Made by a program: the position numbers and the translations under genes | Notes under the pieces: model-generated | Databases searched by the model: none | Told to the model about the DNA's origin: nothing | What the model saw: the letters and a program-made list of their open reading frames with translations, nothing else | In this document: piece by piece, positions 46,240-60,101 of the stretch | How the letters are laid out: each line of letters opens with the position of its first letter | Position numbering within the stretch: position 1 is the stretch's first letter | NCBI RefSeq assembly: GCF_002234675.1 | Contig: NC_019871.2 | Coordinates: 21,546,604 to 21,610,603 of the forward strand | Direction of reading: 5' to 3' | DNA length: 64,000 bases | Origin: Oryzias latipes | Lineage: Eukaryota > Chordata > Actinopteri > Beloniformes > Adrianichthyidae

Positions 46240-49200
46240 AAAGTTGACAATACATCCCTCACCTTCAAGATTAACAGTGATTGTTTTCTCTCTGGATTCC
46301 ACATCTGTTTGTTCCTCTGACTGAGCTTCTTGCCAGAGACCTGAGGAATCTGCTCATTGATTCAATCTTCAAGTTATACATCTAAACCTTGGTATCAATT
46401 GATCACAGAAACTATAGCTAAGACGAAAAAGCATTTGTTTAGGATAAGGATTTACTTTTCTGATAATCAGTAATTACATAAACTGGAAACAATGCTACCT
46501 CTTAGAGGGTGGGGGGGTTGAGAGTAATAGTATTTGTGTTTTGATTATTTAATCATTGGTGTTGTCTGAAATCACAGACGTGATAGAACCTTATGACTCA
46601 GGGAGGAACAAACAACAACAAGGCGTGCCCTCGGCACTGAAAAAACTGTTGCTGTTTTACTTTGTCATCTTGATCAGACTCCCTCTGTTTGCCCGGACCT
46701 GTCAGCCTCTCCGTTTGGCGGAACTGAGGCTCATTCACAACAATTTGGTGGTTTCTTTTCTGGTGAAGAGCACTTTCTGCTTGCAGAGAGCATCACAGAA
46801 GGAATACAAATGTGAGGGAGGAAGAGGAAAAGGCTATAAAAGATGGCAGCGTAATTTCATTGCCTCAACCTGTATGCCTTCAGTTAAGCGGTTTGATGTC
46901 ATACACAATAATGGAGATGGAGGGGCCAGAGCAAATATCACATGGGCTGTCAATATTCTGGTGAGCCGTTTCCACTGATTGGTTTCAGCGTGTAGGTCAG
47001 GAAATGACAGGCTGGTCAGCTCAGATGCAGCTGGAAGTAAAGCTGCAGGTTTATTCACAACTAGATTCCCCTGGAAATATGAGGTAGAAAAAGGAGAAAA
47101 AAAATGATATGCTTCAGTGAATTTCATTCCATTAGGCAAGAAACAAAATCCAGAGTAGCAGAAAATATCAAAAGATCTGTCTAGATTAAAATAAATCTAC
47201 TCTATATTTGTTTGAATGAGCTAAAGTTACAGAGGCAAAACAAATTTAAGAGATATTCATTTTTAAAAATCTGAGAATAATTTTTAAAGTTTGGTTACAA
47301 AAACTATGTAAAACTATAAAATGAATTAACTCAGTAGGGGTGGGATTATATAAAATAGCTTCTTCCTACTCCTTTTCAAGCAATAAATCAAGATCTAGTT
47401 GACTTTAGTCAATGATCACTATATTCAATTAAGTAAATGTGATTTAAGTGTCTTTTTTTGGTTTAATTTTCTGTTTTTTGTCATTTCTGTAATGAGTTTG
47501 ATCAATCTGTGTAAATTCTTTATTGCTTTGAGAACAATGCTGGAAATAAATCCATCACATCAATCAATCAATTTCTGATCACCATTGTAATGAGTTTTTA
47601 TTGAGAATCACAATTTTTGAAGCACACCTAAAATAAGTTGGACAGAAAAATTAATAATAATGTATACAAAAAAATGTTGAGAACAGAAAAAAAGTAATTT
47701 TGTCAAAGCTAACACTTGTCTTAGAAAGATCTGAATTATTGTGCATTACACAAAAGGTTTATGTAACTTAATTTTAAATTATTTTATTACACTGTAAAAT
47801 GTGCTATTTGAAAACATTGACTAAACGATGCTTTGTATTATAAAGCAAAAGAAAATTAGCTTCTTCTTCGGTTAATGTGTGTGACATTACAAAACAGCTC
47901 ACTTTCAGTTTATCTCCTGAAAGATTGGTCTGATGAGAACTTTTCTTTAAAAGATTTTTTGCTTTTGATGAAATTCAAGATCTGCTTTCATGCCTCAGCA
48001 TTTGCAGTGAACAGCAGTGGATCAAAGCCTTAATAAAAAGTCATTTGCAGCTGGTTGCTGAACCTGGCTTTTGGTTCAAATTTAGTGATATATATATTTT
48101 TTATATTTACATTATTTTATGTAATTTCTTTTTTAACTTGTGTTCATATATTTTTTTTTCTGTTTTAGTAGGGGGTAATGTGTCATTTTGAACGAACCAA
48201 ATTGATCTGATTCAGTGACCTAAAATGGATCTAGGCACTTTAGCCAAAACTTCAAGCAGTGTGACTCAGAGAGAAATACCTGGATACTGAACAGTACAGG
48301 ATGAGGTTTCCAGATTCCTTGAACTTTTTGCAAGATTATCAAGTGTAAATGAAATATGTCACCAAACAAACAAGTAAACAAGAATTATTGCTAAATCCAT
48401 TCACAAGTGATGGCACTTGGTCATTTGTTATTGTACATTTAGATCCGATTATCGATTTATCTAATTTTGAAACGATTTTGTAATGGTATCCATTGATTCG
48501 ATTTGATTCTGCCTCAGACAGAGGAAGAGCTGCTTCGATCCTAGGAAGAGAAGTCGAGTAATAAATCAATAGTTACATTGTTATTTTAGTAATAATGCAC
48601 ATCCATAATGGTGTATTTCTGGTTGTACTTTCATGTAATTTATTCCTTTCATATTCTGTTTCAACTCCAGTGTTTTCCTCAGAAGGATCCTCCACACCAG
48701 TGATGAAGCCTCTTCAGAACAGGGTTGTTGCAGTGGGATTCCCCCGGGTCTGGGGTCTTGCTTTGATCAGCGGGGTTAAATCCTTTGGTAGTGTCCTCTA
48801 TGGATATGAGTGATGGTGGTGTCTCTGATGTGGACATGTCCCCCAAAAATATTTTTTGCGTATTTCAGCATCAAGTCAGATTTCTATTTCATTTACGTTT
48901 CATTTTATGTTTCATTTTGTTGTGTTTGTGGGGGTCGAGAGGATTGGGAATTTTGTTGTCACAAATAATATGATAATTATTATTTTTGGGTGTGAAAGTC
49001 TTTGGTTTTGCTTTTGCTTATTGTGTATTGAAAAATGTTTTTAGTAATATAGCGGGCTCTAATTTAACACCCACCCACCTGCCAAATGCGGGTAAAACTT
49101 CAATTTAGCGGGTGGAAAAAACAACACTAGCCACTCAAACTCACAACCATGACTTCAATATTTTTTACTCAAAAATCAAATGCCAACATAAAATCAGTGA

Positions 49201-49535
49201 TGTCCCATAATACCTACCTTGTCTGTTTTGTTTTTTTACTGTATGTCATTTTTTTAACATTTTATTTGATTTCTGGAAATTGCTATTGTTTTCCAGAATG
49301 ATTCTTTTTTGTTTGTTTAATTTATTTTTTATTCAATTTTGGTTTCTAGAAATTTGTTATGATTTCTGAAATGTAATGTTTTTTATTAATATTTTTTGCT
49401 TTTTCAATCGTTATTGTGATCTTTAGTATGATTTTCCATTGAGTGATTTGTTGATGTGAATTGAACTTCAGGGCCACCGTACCACCATGCCCACAGCTCA
49501 GTAGATGTGTCAAATGCAGGACATTGCATATTTAA
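46240..49535. other. Gene-poor spacer
   Basis: A 140-codon open frame at 46556-46978 on the plus strand has no recognised domain and is probably chance. About 49260-49482 resembles 58630-58785 (TTTCTGAAATGTAATGTTTTTTATT, TTGTGATCTTTA, GTTGATGTGA), indicating another interspersed repeat. Nothing else is recognised. Confidence 0.35.
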
Positions 49536-49736
49536 CCCTTGTGCTATCTTAGATGACCCCACCCTTACAGTGACTTGTTCTCCCTACCATGACAAAGGTG
49601 GATAAAGGTGGAAAGATTTCATGTAATCCATGGACACCAGTGAAGATCACAAATCATTGAAGAAAAAAGGTTCAGTGCACTGTCTAATGGGTCCAGATGA
49701 CCCAACTCCCAATGGTAAAGTAGGATAGCACAAGGG
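49536..49736 (+). mobile_element. TTAA-flanked MITE, family B, copy 4
   Basis: The 201-bp element is flanked by exact TTAA on both sides (49532-49535 and 49737-49740). Ends are CCCTTGTGCTATCTTAG and, on the right, GGATAGCACAAGGG. The interior matches copy 1 closely and in the same orientation. Confidence 0.88.
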
Positions 49737-49869
49737 TTAAATGTGTGATTTATCTTAATGGTATATTTTTGTTCATGAAGCTGATTTTCATTTCTACTGC
49801 TTGTATAAAAATACTAATAATAGAAGACAACAATAAAAAGCAACTTTATTGAGGAGACTGCTTTGAAAG

Positions 49870-50349
49870 TGTCATGATTCGGAGGAGCGGCAGACCCAGA
49901 TGCTGGAACCCAGAATGAGGACACAGGAAGTTTGAGAGGTAAGAAAGGGTTTTTATTCTTTCTTTCCTTCCAGGAAGATGGTGCTAGCATGAATGTGATC
50001 CAGAGAGGAGCGAAGCTTGAGGCGTGGCTGGAGGTAGTAACGCGGCTAGCAGAGAGTGGTGTTTCCAGAACAGCAGGGGGGCTCGAACTGACTTCCACAC
50101 AGGTGACACTGGAGAGCAGGAATCCTTGAGACAGGAATAATAAGGTTAGTTGCAAGATCAGCATAGGATGCATAAACATGAGCGAGACTGAGACCAGGTT
50201 AGTCACCATAAGGGGTAACGATCTGGTGATGAGTTGTGGAGCTGGGTCTCCTTAAGAAGGGCAGAGTTGATGAGGATGAATTGGTCACAGCTGGTGGAGT
50301 CAGGAGTAGAGCAGAGCAGAGGGGCGGGGCTGACAGACGTACCATGACA
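49870..50349 (-). mobile_element. Solo LTR of a gypsy-type element with 5-bp TSD
   Basis: On the minus strand the 480-bp unit begins TGTCATGG and ends GAATCATGACA. Both sides carry GAAAG (49865-49869 and 50350-50354). It resembles the LTR at 10910-11464, which is attached to a chromovirus pol remnant, so it is best explained as the product of recombination between the two LTRs of a related element. Confidence 0.88.
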
Positions 50350-50354
50350 GAAAG

Positions 50355-52081
50355 AGTGCTATTGGAGGACTCATATCCAGATGTGAGTCATTCAGTTTCT
50401 TCAGTCTGAGTTCATTAATGTCTGACAAAAATCAAAACCACAGAGAGGTCAAACAGTTTGTTTTGTTTAATAACAATTATAGTGATTTAAAAGCACTTTG
50501 TTGTACATATATACAACAATTATCAATGGCAAAAACAGTGGTCTTCATATAGCATCTCCTCCCCCAAGCATTGGTCTCTTTAGTGGTCATGCTGTCAAGA
50601 AGAAAAAATAAATAAATAAATGTCAAATTGACAAACCAAATAACTTTTTCTCTTCTATTTTTCTGTTTTAGCTGACCATGTGAATACTGGACTGCAGAGA
50701 ATCAAAGGTTTTTGGTAGCAAACTGTGCGGACGCATGTCCAAAAAGCCTCTGATTTCATTCCTCTAGCAGCGTCCCTGACAGTCGCTTAAGGCTCGACCA
50801 ACTTCTTCTGACTCAGACTTTTGATGATTCTTTTCTTCCATTTCTGTTAGTTATGGCAAGAAATGTACAGATACGATGGACATACAGAGGAGGCTTGGAG
50901 GAGTGGAAGGAGAGTGGCAACACAACTGGCACCATGGAAACGACAAAAACTGCTAGATCATTTTGTAAAGTCAAATTAAAAAGATTAGAGAGAAGTTTCT
51001 GTGTCTTCAATTTCTCCAAATTAACTGTATTTTTCTTTATTGGTTCAAATACATCAGTTGATCTTATACAATCTGCTAAACAAAATCTCTATTTATATTC
51101 CCATCTTTGATTCTTTCCTCTGAAAAGCCCAGATTGGAGGATGTCAATAGAAAAGCTCTAGATAAATGTTTGTTAAAGAACAGTTAAAAAGCCCTCTTTA
51201 GGTTCAACTAAGATTGTTGGAGGCCTATGCAAAAAGCTCAATAAAATAAAAAATAAAAATAAATAAATCAAGGTTCTTCAAATCTTCTTCAGTCTTTAAA
51301 GCAAGAAAAATTGTTTTGGCAAAAATAAAAAGGGTCATTGTCATCACGTTAATATACAGCATCCACTTACATTCTGCACTTCAGAACATCAGCAGTAAAC
51401 AAAACAAAACAGCAAAGCCTGAAAAAGTTACTTACATTAACTTAATTTATTAATTAAATGTTACAGAGATAATAAAAAGAGATACATTGTCCCAAAAAAT
51501 ACAATTCCTTTAAGCTGTCTTTACCTACAATTTCTCTTATGCTTATTGGCACGGTGCACAGCCTTTTGGAGAGCTCTGTCATGTTTTAAAACACAGAGAA
51601 ATGCAGTTTGGTGACTCTTTATCCACTCAAAAAATGGGCAGGTCTACTAAATAAAAGAAAATGTTGTGATTCAGCTGTGCAGTTTGTGAAAATGCTGCAA
51701 TTGAAGTTCTACTTTGGCGTTGTTATTACAGGTATTTTTTTCCAGTAGCAGGAGTTTTATTTGGCCTGGAGTAAATACTGTTGACTTTATATTTCTATAA
51801 TATAGAGTCAGTTTGTTCTTTTACCACTTCTCTTTCATAACTGCTGCTCCAACAAGCTGGACGTTTGATGTTTCAGTGATACTAAAAGCCTGAACTGCTT
51901 TGTACACAATAACACACGACAACATACATTTGTTCACTAACATGAGAAAAATATGTATTATTGATGATCACAAATAAGTATTAAGAATCGATATTAAGCG
52001 GCATTTCTCTTAATAAATCTCTAATATGAAAATGAGGCTTTTGCTTCCAACCATAAGAGGAAAGTTAACTCGGATTCGTTT
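50355..52081. other. Gene-free AT-rich spacer
   Basis: No gene, RNA or clear repeat terminus recognised. Confidence 0.35.
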
Positions 52082-54135
52082 GAGTCCCACTCCGATCATC
52101 TTTTCATCTATTGTAAAATTAATCCTAGGGGGCTAAAAATTATGCTTTTGCTGTTTTTAGCGCCCCCCCCCCCCCCCCCAAAAAAACAAAACAAAACAAA
52201 AAAACAGTTGTTTTCAAGATCAAACAGTAGTTTCTGTGGAGCGGCAGGAGTTTATTAGAACTTTAACTCTGAGATGTGGGCGGGACAGTTGGCACTTCCC
52301 ATCACCCATAACTGAGAGCTCTCTGTTTACACACTCTCTAGCTAGTTCACAGCCCTCAAAAGCTCAACCTGGGGGGTATTCCAGAAAGCAGGCTATGCTA
52401 GCTCCCACGGTAAGTTTGAGGCTAAAGAAGTGTGCAACCACCGCTTTCGGTTCCAAAAATGGAGGTATGTTTCAGGGTATGCTTAGTTCCCCTGGCAACT
52501 CATGCTTTGAACATAACCTGGTCTGGAGCAGGTTTAGTTGAAGGTTAGTTTGTTCACAGAGACGTGATGCAGCATGGCGTGTCCATTTGAAGATGATTTA
52601 GTGGATGAAGAAGCTCAGATAATACTTTTTCCACCATGAGAGGGGGATAAAACCACGTTTGGATGTTGGAAAGATAAACCTTTTACATTAATCTAACTTA
52701 ATTATTTGCTTTAGTTAAGATAAATAAATTCTTTTGATTTAAGTCAGCTTAAAAATAAAACGTAGTTATCAGACATTTATTTTATTTTCATATAAATTAA
52801 TTCAATTAAGTAGGTGTAACTTTGGTGCTGCTGTTAGATCAGCACCGCAAGGAATTGTGGGATACCATTCCCTTTGCCTGTCTGGACGGATTTGGGTTTA
52901 AGTGTGGATTTTTGACCAAATGTGTTTAGTTGTTTAGCTGTTTTACTGTGTTTTGCCTAAGTATTTGTACTGCTATATTTAATTCTTTCTGCACTATGAG
53001 TGAGAGGGAGGGAGAGGATGATGAGGTCATACTGTATAGCACCCCTACCATGTAGTAGTTTAATGATGAATTCAGAGATACGGTATGGTTACAAAATGCA
53101 AAACTGTTTTGTTTCATTCATTTTTATTGTTATAAAAATGAGTAAATCTGCAAGCCCAAATTTAGACATATGAGAGTTCAACAATTACAATAAATTAAGA
53201 TGGAAAAACTTTAACTGAATTGTATTAATATTACATTTAGTTGTAAAAACAATATTGAGTTGGATAGACGTAATAAATTAGGTTGAATAAATTTAACTCA
53301 ATTACTTGTTACCAATTGAATTAATTTAAGTTGGATAAATTATATATATATATATATATATGCGTCACAATGAAAATAAGATCAGAAACTCGTGCGTTTA
53401 CTTTGTCTTTTCTTTTTCTCCAAGCAGAAACTCTTTCTTTTGCTGATGCAGCAGTATTACTTTTTTGATGGACGTATAATCTTCATACGCCGTCATTAAT
53501 CTCCGACTCCGTCTCACTGAAGTATAGCGCTCTCTTTTTTTCTCCACGCGTTTCCATGGTGACTCCGGAAATCGGGGATCTATTGAGAATGTCTTTATGT
53601 ACCTGCCGTGCACGTGCATTAACCCAGGGTTACCAAATCTAGCGTAATTACGCTAACTCATATCCGGCCTTTTGGAACCGACATACCCAGAGTAAGCAAG
53701 TTCAGGCGGATTTCAGCTGAGTTCAGGCTTAAAGTCAGGCTAGTTTAAACATGCTTCCTGGAATACCCCCCTGACATTATTGGTGCAATTACAATGTCAA
53801 GCCACATTGAAGAAATCCTGCTGTACATTTTTAATCCAGATACCTGCTCAGACGAGGAAAATCACGCGGATTTGGTACATAGATCTACGAGCAGATGCAT
53901 CAGAATGGAGTGGAGCAGGAAGCTTGTGGCTTCCATAGTAACTTCTACGTCACACTTCCACGCTTTTTCCAATGACATATTTTTGTCTTCTCCTTATTCA
54001 CAACTATTTGAATAAAGAATAGTAATAGAATAGAAATGCAACTTTAATCTGAATGTTCTTTAGATATGTCCTCCATCATCACAAAAATATGTTAAAAACA
54101 GTAAAAGAGCATTTTTATCTGAGTGGGTCTTTGAG
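52082..54135 (+). mobile_element. Family A element interrupted by a Harbinger-like insertion
   Basis: The left part (52082-52371) starts GAGTCCCACTCCGATCATC and includes GAGAGCTCTCTGTTTACAC. The right part (53771-54135) contains GCATCAGAATGGAGTGGAGC and ends GAGTGGGTCTTTGA. Together they make one family A copy split at CTCAACCT|..ACATTATTGG by the element at 52372-53770. A C run lies at 52163-52178. Confidence 0.75.
52372..53770. mobile_element. PIF/Harbinger-like non-autonomous element
   Basis: The ends GGGGGTATTCCAGAAAGCAGG and, inverted, GGGGGTATTCCAGGAAGCATG form good inverted repeats. The 3-bp direct repeat CTG flanks both sides (52369-52371 and 53771-53773). Three-base duplications and this end sequence fit PIF/Harbinger. 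The 1399-bp interior is AT-rich, includes an (AT)n microsatellite at about 53340-53361, and shows no transposase. Confidence 0.82.
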
Positions 54136-57100
54136 CTGCATCCAGGTAAAACGGCTATGTTCTATTTAACTCTGCTCTATTCAAATGTGTTTACAAATAA
54201 AAACGTTTCCAAAAAGGCTAAAAAAAACTTTTCTAGTTATTAATATCTTAATGCTTTACAGAAAAACCCAGCAAAGCTCCCAAAATATCACCAACCTCCA
54301 CTGTCCTATAAATCCTTAGGAGAATTTCCTTTCTTGCCAAGAGAAAATACTCAATTTATCTTCTTATTTGTCGCCTCCCTGCTCTGCATACTTAACCCAC
54401 ACATACTAGAATCCTTTTCCTCTAGCGGCTGAGGAATAGTCGAAACACACGTTCCTAACTCTGTTATAAAAGCAACATTCAGGTTAGCAGCTTTAGACAA
54501 ATGTAGAAAAATACAAGTAAAAGTATTAAGATGCCTTGGTGTTGCCTTCAAGGCCTCCAGTTTAGTTATTGTGTAGAGGAAAGTGGATCCATCTACCTTT
54601 TAGGACACCCGTGAGCATCAGGATGTTTTGCACAACACAGTTTAGAGCCTAAATCCCTTTAATGTGTTAAAAAAAAGCTTATTTTGAATAACTAAGTTTA
54701 GACATGTTTTAGAAAAAAATCTAAGGACAACCTAAAGACCATAACTATCATAACTCAGAGGTGGAAACATTTTCAAACTCACTCCATCTAGATTATTAGT
54801 TTGTAAATGTCTTGTGGCAAAAGTTACTAACTTTGAGACAGACGGTCATAGACATATTTGTAAAAGATCTGCCCTGAGATGAGACCAAGATGCTTCTAAG
54901 GAATACTCTTGACTGAGCTTTGGCCCTCAAGATTTATTTGAACTGTTGGCAAGAAAACTTCAAGACTTTACATTTCAAATTCAAAAAGTCACACAGAGCG
55001 CCATGCTGGGATTTTAAGCTCTCGTTTTCTGTGGGTCAGTCACAAAATAAACCGTTTGTGTTTCTGACAAAGAGAGGAACTTTTCACAAATTTGATGTTA
55101 TGCTTTTGCGTCAGAACTTGTGAGGCAGTTATCACAGGAGCTGAAGTGCACGATTGTTTCCACTTGATAGCCTCATGTTTAAGACTAATGCTTCCAACAA
55201 CATGACACCAAAAACATCCTTGTACTCTTCTAACTTAGTAAAATGTCAGAGAGAACAATGAAGAATGTCAAGGTCTAAAGAGCAAAAGACAAAAGGAGCA
55301 CTTGATAAATCACCTACAGAATTGACATTTCTGTTCTCTTTTCATCTAATCAAAAGGAGAGCCTGTGTGGATTAGAAATATGATAAAGCACAGGGATTAT
55401 CAGTTCAATTTGTTAGAGTGTTTATGTTTTTAGTAATGCTATATTTAAAATAGTTTGAACTGATTGCGAGGAGATTATCAGTGCAGCAGCAGCGCATGTC
55501 TTACAGTTTCTCTACAGCGTCTCTCAAAACGCTGCTAAATGATATGTTTCATCTTTAGTTGGTCTGAAACCCACAAGTCGATAAATGTTTAACTCCAGCC
55601 GTCACTGCAGCCCTCATGCAGATGATTATTTCAATGCTGGGTGACAGGTACTGAAATTAAGATGGTCCGTGATGTCAGAGTCATTAAAGAGATAAAGCTT
55701 GTGAGAGTTGATGTTTTTTTTTTGTTTTTTTTTCTGCAGAGGCAGCACACCACCGCACAGCTTTACCCATGAGGCTAAAGTGCTGAAGCGAGCATTTGTG
55801 CCACTGTCAGGGACAAGCAACACATTAACCAGCTCCTCCTCCAAAAATATCAACGGAATAAAACATTTACAGTTCAGCCTGGAGTTTGATGAGCGAACAC
55901 AGAAATAGATTTTCGGGCAGACAAAATGGACAAGGTGTTCCAAACTTTAAGATTTTTTTTCTTTTTTGTGCAAAAATTGATTATCTATAAAGTTTTGCTT
56001 GTGTTTACTGTATCTAGGCCAATTTGAGGGCCAGTGTCTGCAACTTAATTAGGTTTTGACCACAACTGGGTCCACAGCGCAGCAACTTAACTGCTTTCTG
56101 TGTGCAAAACGGCTAATGAAAGAGAAAAACCGATAGAGGTGGAACAAAGGGCTCCAAATAAGAATCAGATTTTTTTCAAAACTAGAAATCAGTCAATAGT
56201 TTCATTAAATATAGACAGATTTTTTTATATATAGGTTAAATCTCTCAACCCATCCCTATTGATTTGTCCACTGGAGGTTAAGGAAGAATGAAAAAAATGA
56301 CAGTTTAAGATGTAAGAAACCCCAAATGTGCACCTTTAGACACATGTATACTATTGCTTTGACACTTAGAAATGTGGAATATTTATATAGAAAATATCCA
56401 AAAACAATAGAAACTATATTTACATATTTTCTTTCTTTTTTAGTTTTTCTCATATAAAACCACAGATTTAGCCACAACCTAGTAAACTAGACCTTCACAG
56501 CCTTTTGGCACAACAATCATCATAATACCAGTTATTATATTGTTCAGTTACTAGACATCTTAATAGAAATGGTCACTCACACATTCAGTTTAGTAACACA
56601 GTTTCTCTAGTCGTAACACGTATTGGTACAGTATTTTATAGGATAGCTCAAAAACAGCAGTTTCACTTTTGTTGATATGTAAATAAACCGACTTTAATAT
56701 GAAAACAAAACCAAAGTGTCTTTGCATGCCCTTATTATTTACAGTCACCTTTTCTGAGTTTGTTCTTGCTGGCTACAGTGGAGCACAGAGGCTAAACAAA
56801 AACCCGGTGATGGCCGTTTGCAGACTGACGCTGAAAATATGGAGGTTCTCAGACACAAGAAGTCTGCTGCGATTGCAGTGCTCTAATCTGACTCCTAGCA
56901 GGGAGAAACCAAGATGAACTCCTGGATTGAAATGTAAAAAATAACAAGTTTTAGTAGGAGAACTCCTTTCAAATTGAATGAAGTGATTTTTTTTTTAATT
57001 ATATTTAGTTAACTCGGTTTTATCTGTGGAGGGAGCTGACACAAAGCCAAGGCCTTTCGTTTGTTTCATCAAAAATGTTTGTAGGTTTTACATCCCGCTG

Positions 57101-58600
57101 AGACTCCGACAGTGGTTGGCACCTTAAATACATTCACTTTATAGGCGTACCAATTCATTAATAGCCAATGTGCAATTTCAGGTTGAGCAGTTTCAAACAA
57201 ATTGTTAAAACAAAAGCCTTTTATTTTAACAAAGATCTCTTAGTGCTTGTAAAGCTATAGGAGAGAAAAGTATACTTTTGAGAACGATTACCTGCAGTGG
57301 GTTTAATCCAGAAATGTGACGCGAGGACATGGTTGACCTTAAAGCAGCGCATTCACACATTTTTGGTTTGCTGAGGGTAAGGTGAGAAAAAAAAGGGGAT
57401 TCTTCACATTCTTGTCCAATCAGAATGAAGCTTCAATTAATGGGATAAAGGTAGAATTTTGACTGCTGATTTGGTTTTGTTTAAACAAAAATGCTCACAG
57501 AAGTCAATTGAAGGTAAAAATTTCACCTTTTTGCTTTAAGACAAATATAATCAATTCTGCCACACCCATATTAAAAATGGAATCCAATGGGCTCTAATGA
57601 GGAGAGTTCAAACCTGGACCACCAATACCTGATGAAGGAATAAACATTGTGCAAGGAATTAGTATAATGGGAAAGTTGCCTTTTTTTCTTAAAGTGCAGA
57701 AGGACACCCTTAATATGGTATGGGCCAAGTGAACGTAGTATGCTAAGCCAGTTCGATTGGATATTGTGTAGACTATTTTATAGGTTTGTGTGAATAACAA
57801 ACAATACGAAAGTAATTTGTAAGACAACACTGCACTCCATTTGTTAGTTGTAATGTTTCAACATAAAATTTAAATAAAAAATAGAATCTGATAATTTTGA
57901 GTTGTCACATCATTCAATCATAACTAAGAGGTTTACTTTTTTTTTTAAAGATTTCCGAGATAGAAATCAGAGTAATTACAATTCATGAGTTATTTTAAGG
58001 TCCATGGTCTGTAACTACAGAATTAATGTTATAAGTTTAATTCATCTGCAAATTACAAACTCATGCTGCAATTTTTTTTGTTTTTAAGATGAGAAAGAAT
58101 AAAATAAGCACAAAACTACCTCAACTATTTTTGGTGAATTCCAAAGGGGGGAAAAACAAGGTGTGTTCATCATATTTATAAAAATAAAAAATGCTTTATT
58201 TGAATAATGTAAATCTGCGTTTACATCAGCGGTCAACTTGTTAAAACTTAATTCCAGAAACCAAGAAATACAATTCCTGATAAGATTTAACAAAATAAAA
58301 TCGACAGGTTTCGGAAAACAAAAGTAATTTCCTGAATTCTAAATAAAATAAAATAAAAATGAAACAAAATAAGAAACCGGAATAGTCGAACCAAAATGCT
58401 TGTTCACCTTTTTAACAGGAAGTTTTTTGGCCTGGAATTTTTTTCCGACTGCAAAGTTCAGTGATTGATCACTCTGGTCTTTACTACAGTTCAGGCAAAT
58501 CCTCCTTTTGCTTTCTCACTTCTTCAAAACCTAAATATCATCATCCAATCACTGATCTTCTGTAAAGCCTAGCATTACCGCTTTCAGTTCATAGTTAATT
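54136..58600. other. Gene-free AT-rich spacer
   Basis: No gene, RNA gene or well-supported repeat is recognised; short open frames look like chance. Confidence 0.35.
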
Positions 58601-60101
58601 TGTTTAAAGCTTCATATAACTTTTGCAACATTGTTTTTACACTTTCTTGTTTCTGGAATTTTGCTTTAGTTCCTAAAATGTGATGTTTTTTATTGTATTA
58701 TTCGTCTTGGCCTTTTTAATTGTGATCTTTAATCATTTATTGCATTGAGGGATATGTTGATGTGATTTGCACTTCATGGTCACCATAAGGTTAATTTTCA
58801 GAATTTGGCTTTTTTCCTAAATATTAAGAGCAATGAAAGAAATCTAACTTTCCCTTCAGTCTCACCAAGCTCTCAGCAAAGTGACTCAGTGTTTGTTGAT
58901 CTCTGTCTAAATTCTGTGTTGGTGATGTTGTTTTTTTGCTCTTCTTTGCTGTTATTGTTATTCTGCTACACTCTGGTCTTTTGAGACAAACATATGACAA
59001 ACATATGCTCAGTTTGAGTTGCTCTGAAGTTGTTTTGTCTCAAAAACAGTGGAGAATATTGCACTCACATGCAGATAGCTGACCTTCAAAAAGGCTAAGC
59101 AAAGAGGATATTTCCCATCTTGAGTCCATCAGTAAGTGTCCACAGAAACCTGGATTTCTGTGACTCCACTGCAAAGCAGACATTGTTCTAAAAATGTTGC
59201 GACTGGGATCCAGCAGAGACTTGAAAAATGCAGGTAAATGCCACACGCTTTAAGGTCAGACTTCCTATCACTGAGTGAAATGAAGATGCGTTAAAACAAG
59301 GCCTGGACCTGTCAACCCCTCCCTTTACACAAAGCTACAAAAAGATTTGGTCCCGACTCCTTTAGGAATCATGTAAAAAATATACATTCAAACCTCTGAA
59401 GAAATGTGTTAAAAGAGTAGAAAATACAGGAAAAGTGTCAAGAAAAGACAAGGATGCATCGGAAAGGAGGACAGAGAGGTGGTGGAAGTGTGTTAGAGAG
59501 CTGAGAAAAAAAAACATGATGTAGTTCTTCACCATAACATACAGGTATTGTATGTTAAAGTTCACACAAAGCACTTTAGTCAGAAGCATGTTGGATTTTG
59601 TCAGAGAAGAAAAATACATACCTCTATATTTACACTGTTTTCGCTTACAATAGATGTGTAAGGGTGTGCTGTGATCGACTGCATGTGCGTCTGAGAGCAA
59701 ATTTCTTTTCTTGATTTGCCCCTGATAGCTGATAAGCTGAGTCTGCCGCTCGTCCTGACAATTTCCAGCAACCTTCCTTTCACGATGACACAGGCCAAAC
59801 ACTCATTCTCACTAACACAAAAACATCCCATCACTAGTTAGTTGAGAGCTGAGTCGTCTTAAGGCAGCTTCCCCAACCGAAAGAGGCTGTCACTCCCCTA
59901 CAGCCTCTATCACTGACGCCCAACATCTCCGTGGTCGTCTTTAACGGCGAGGAAACACCTCTAACCCTGTTTCTCACTGCAAACATGTGAACACAGCGCG
60001 GTGTGCTTAGTGACTTTCCTGCTTGACCTCAGTTTTCCATACATGGTCGATTTCAGATGATCTCAGTCTAAGTTTTCCACCAACCTTGCCTGATGTCTGC
60101 C
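58601..60101. other. Spacer and probable grm5 3' UTR
   Basis: About 58630-58785 resembles 49260-49482 and is a repeat remnant. The sequence close to 60101 should be grm5 3' UTR. No polyadenylation signal is assigned. Confidence 0.35.

Noticed and set aside
46556..46978. 140-codon plus-strand open frame in the ctsc-grm5 spacer
   Set aside because: No known domain, no splice or promoter support; length is within chance for this much sequence.
53340..53361. (AT)n tract as a separate functional feature
   Set aside because: Ordinary microsatellite inside the Harbinger-like element.
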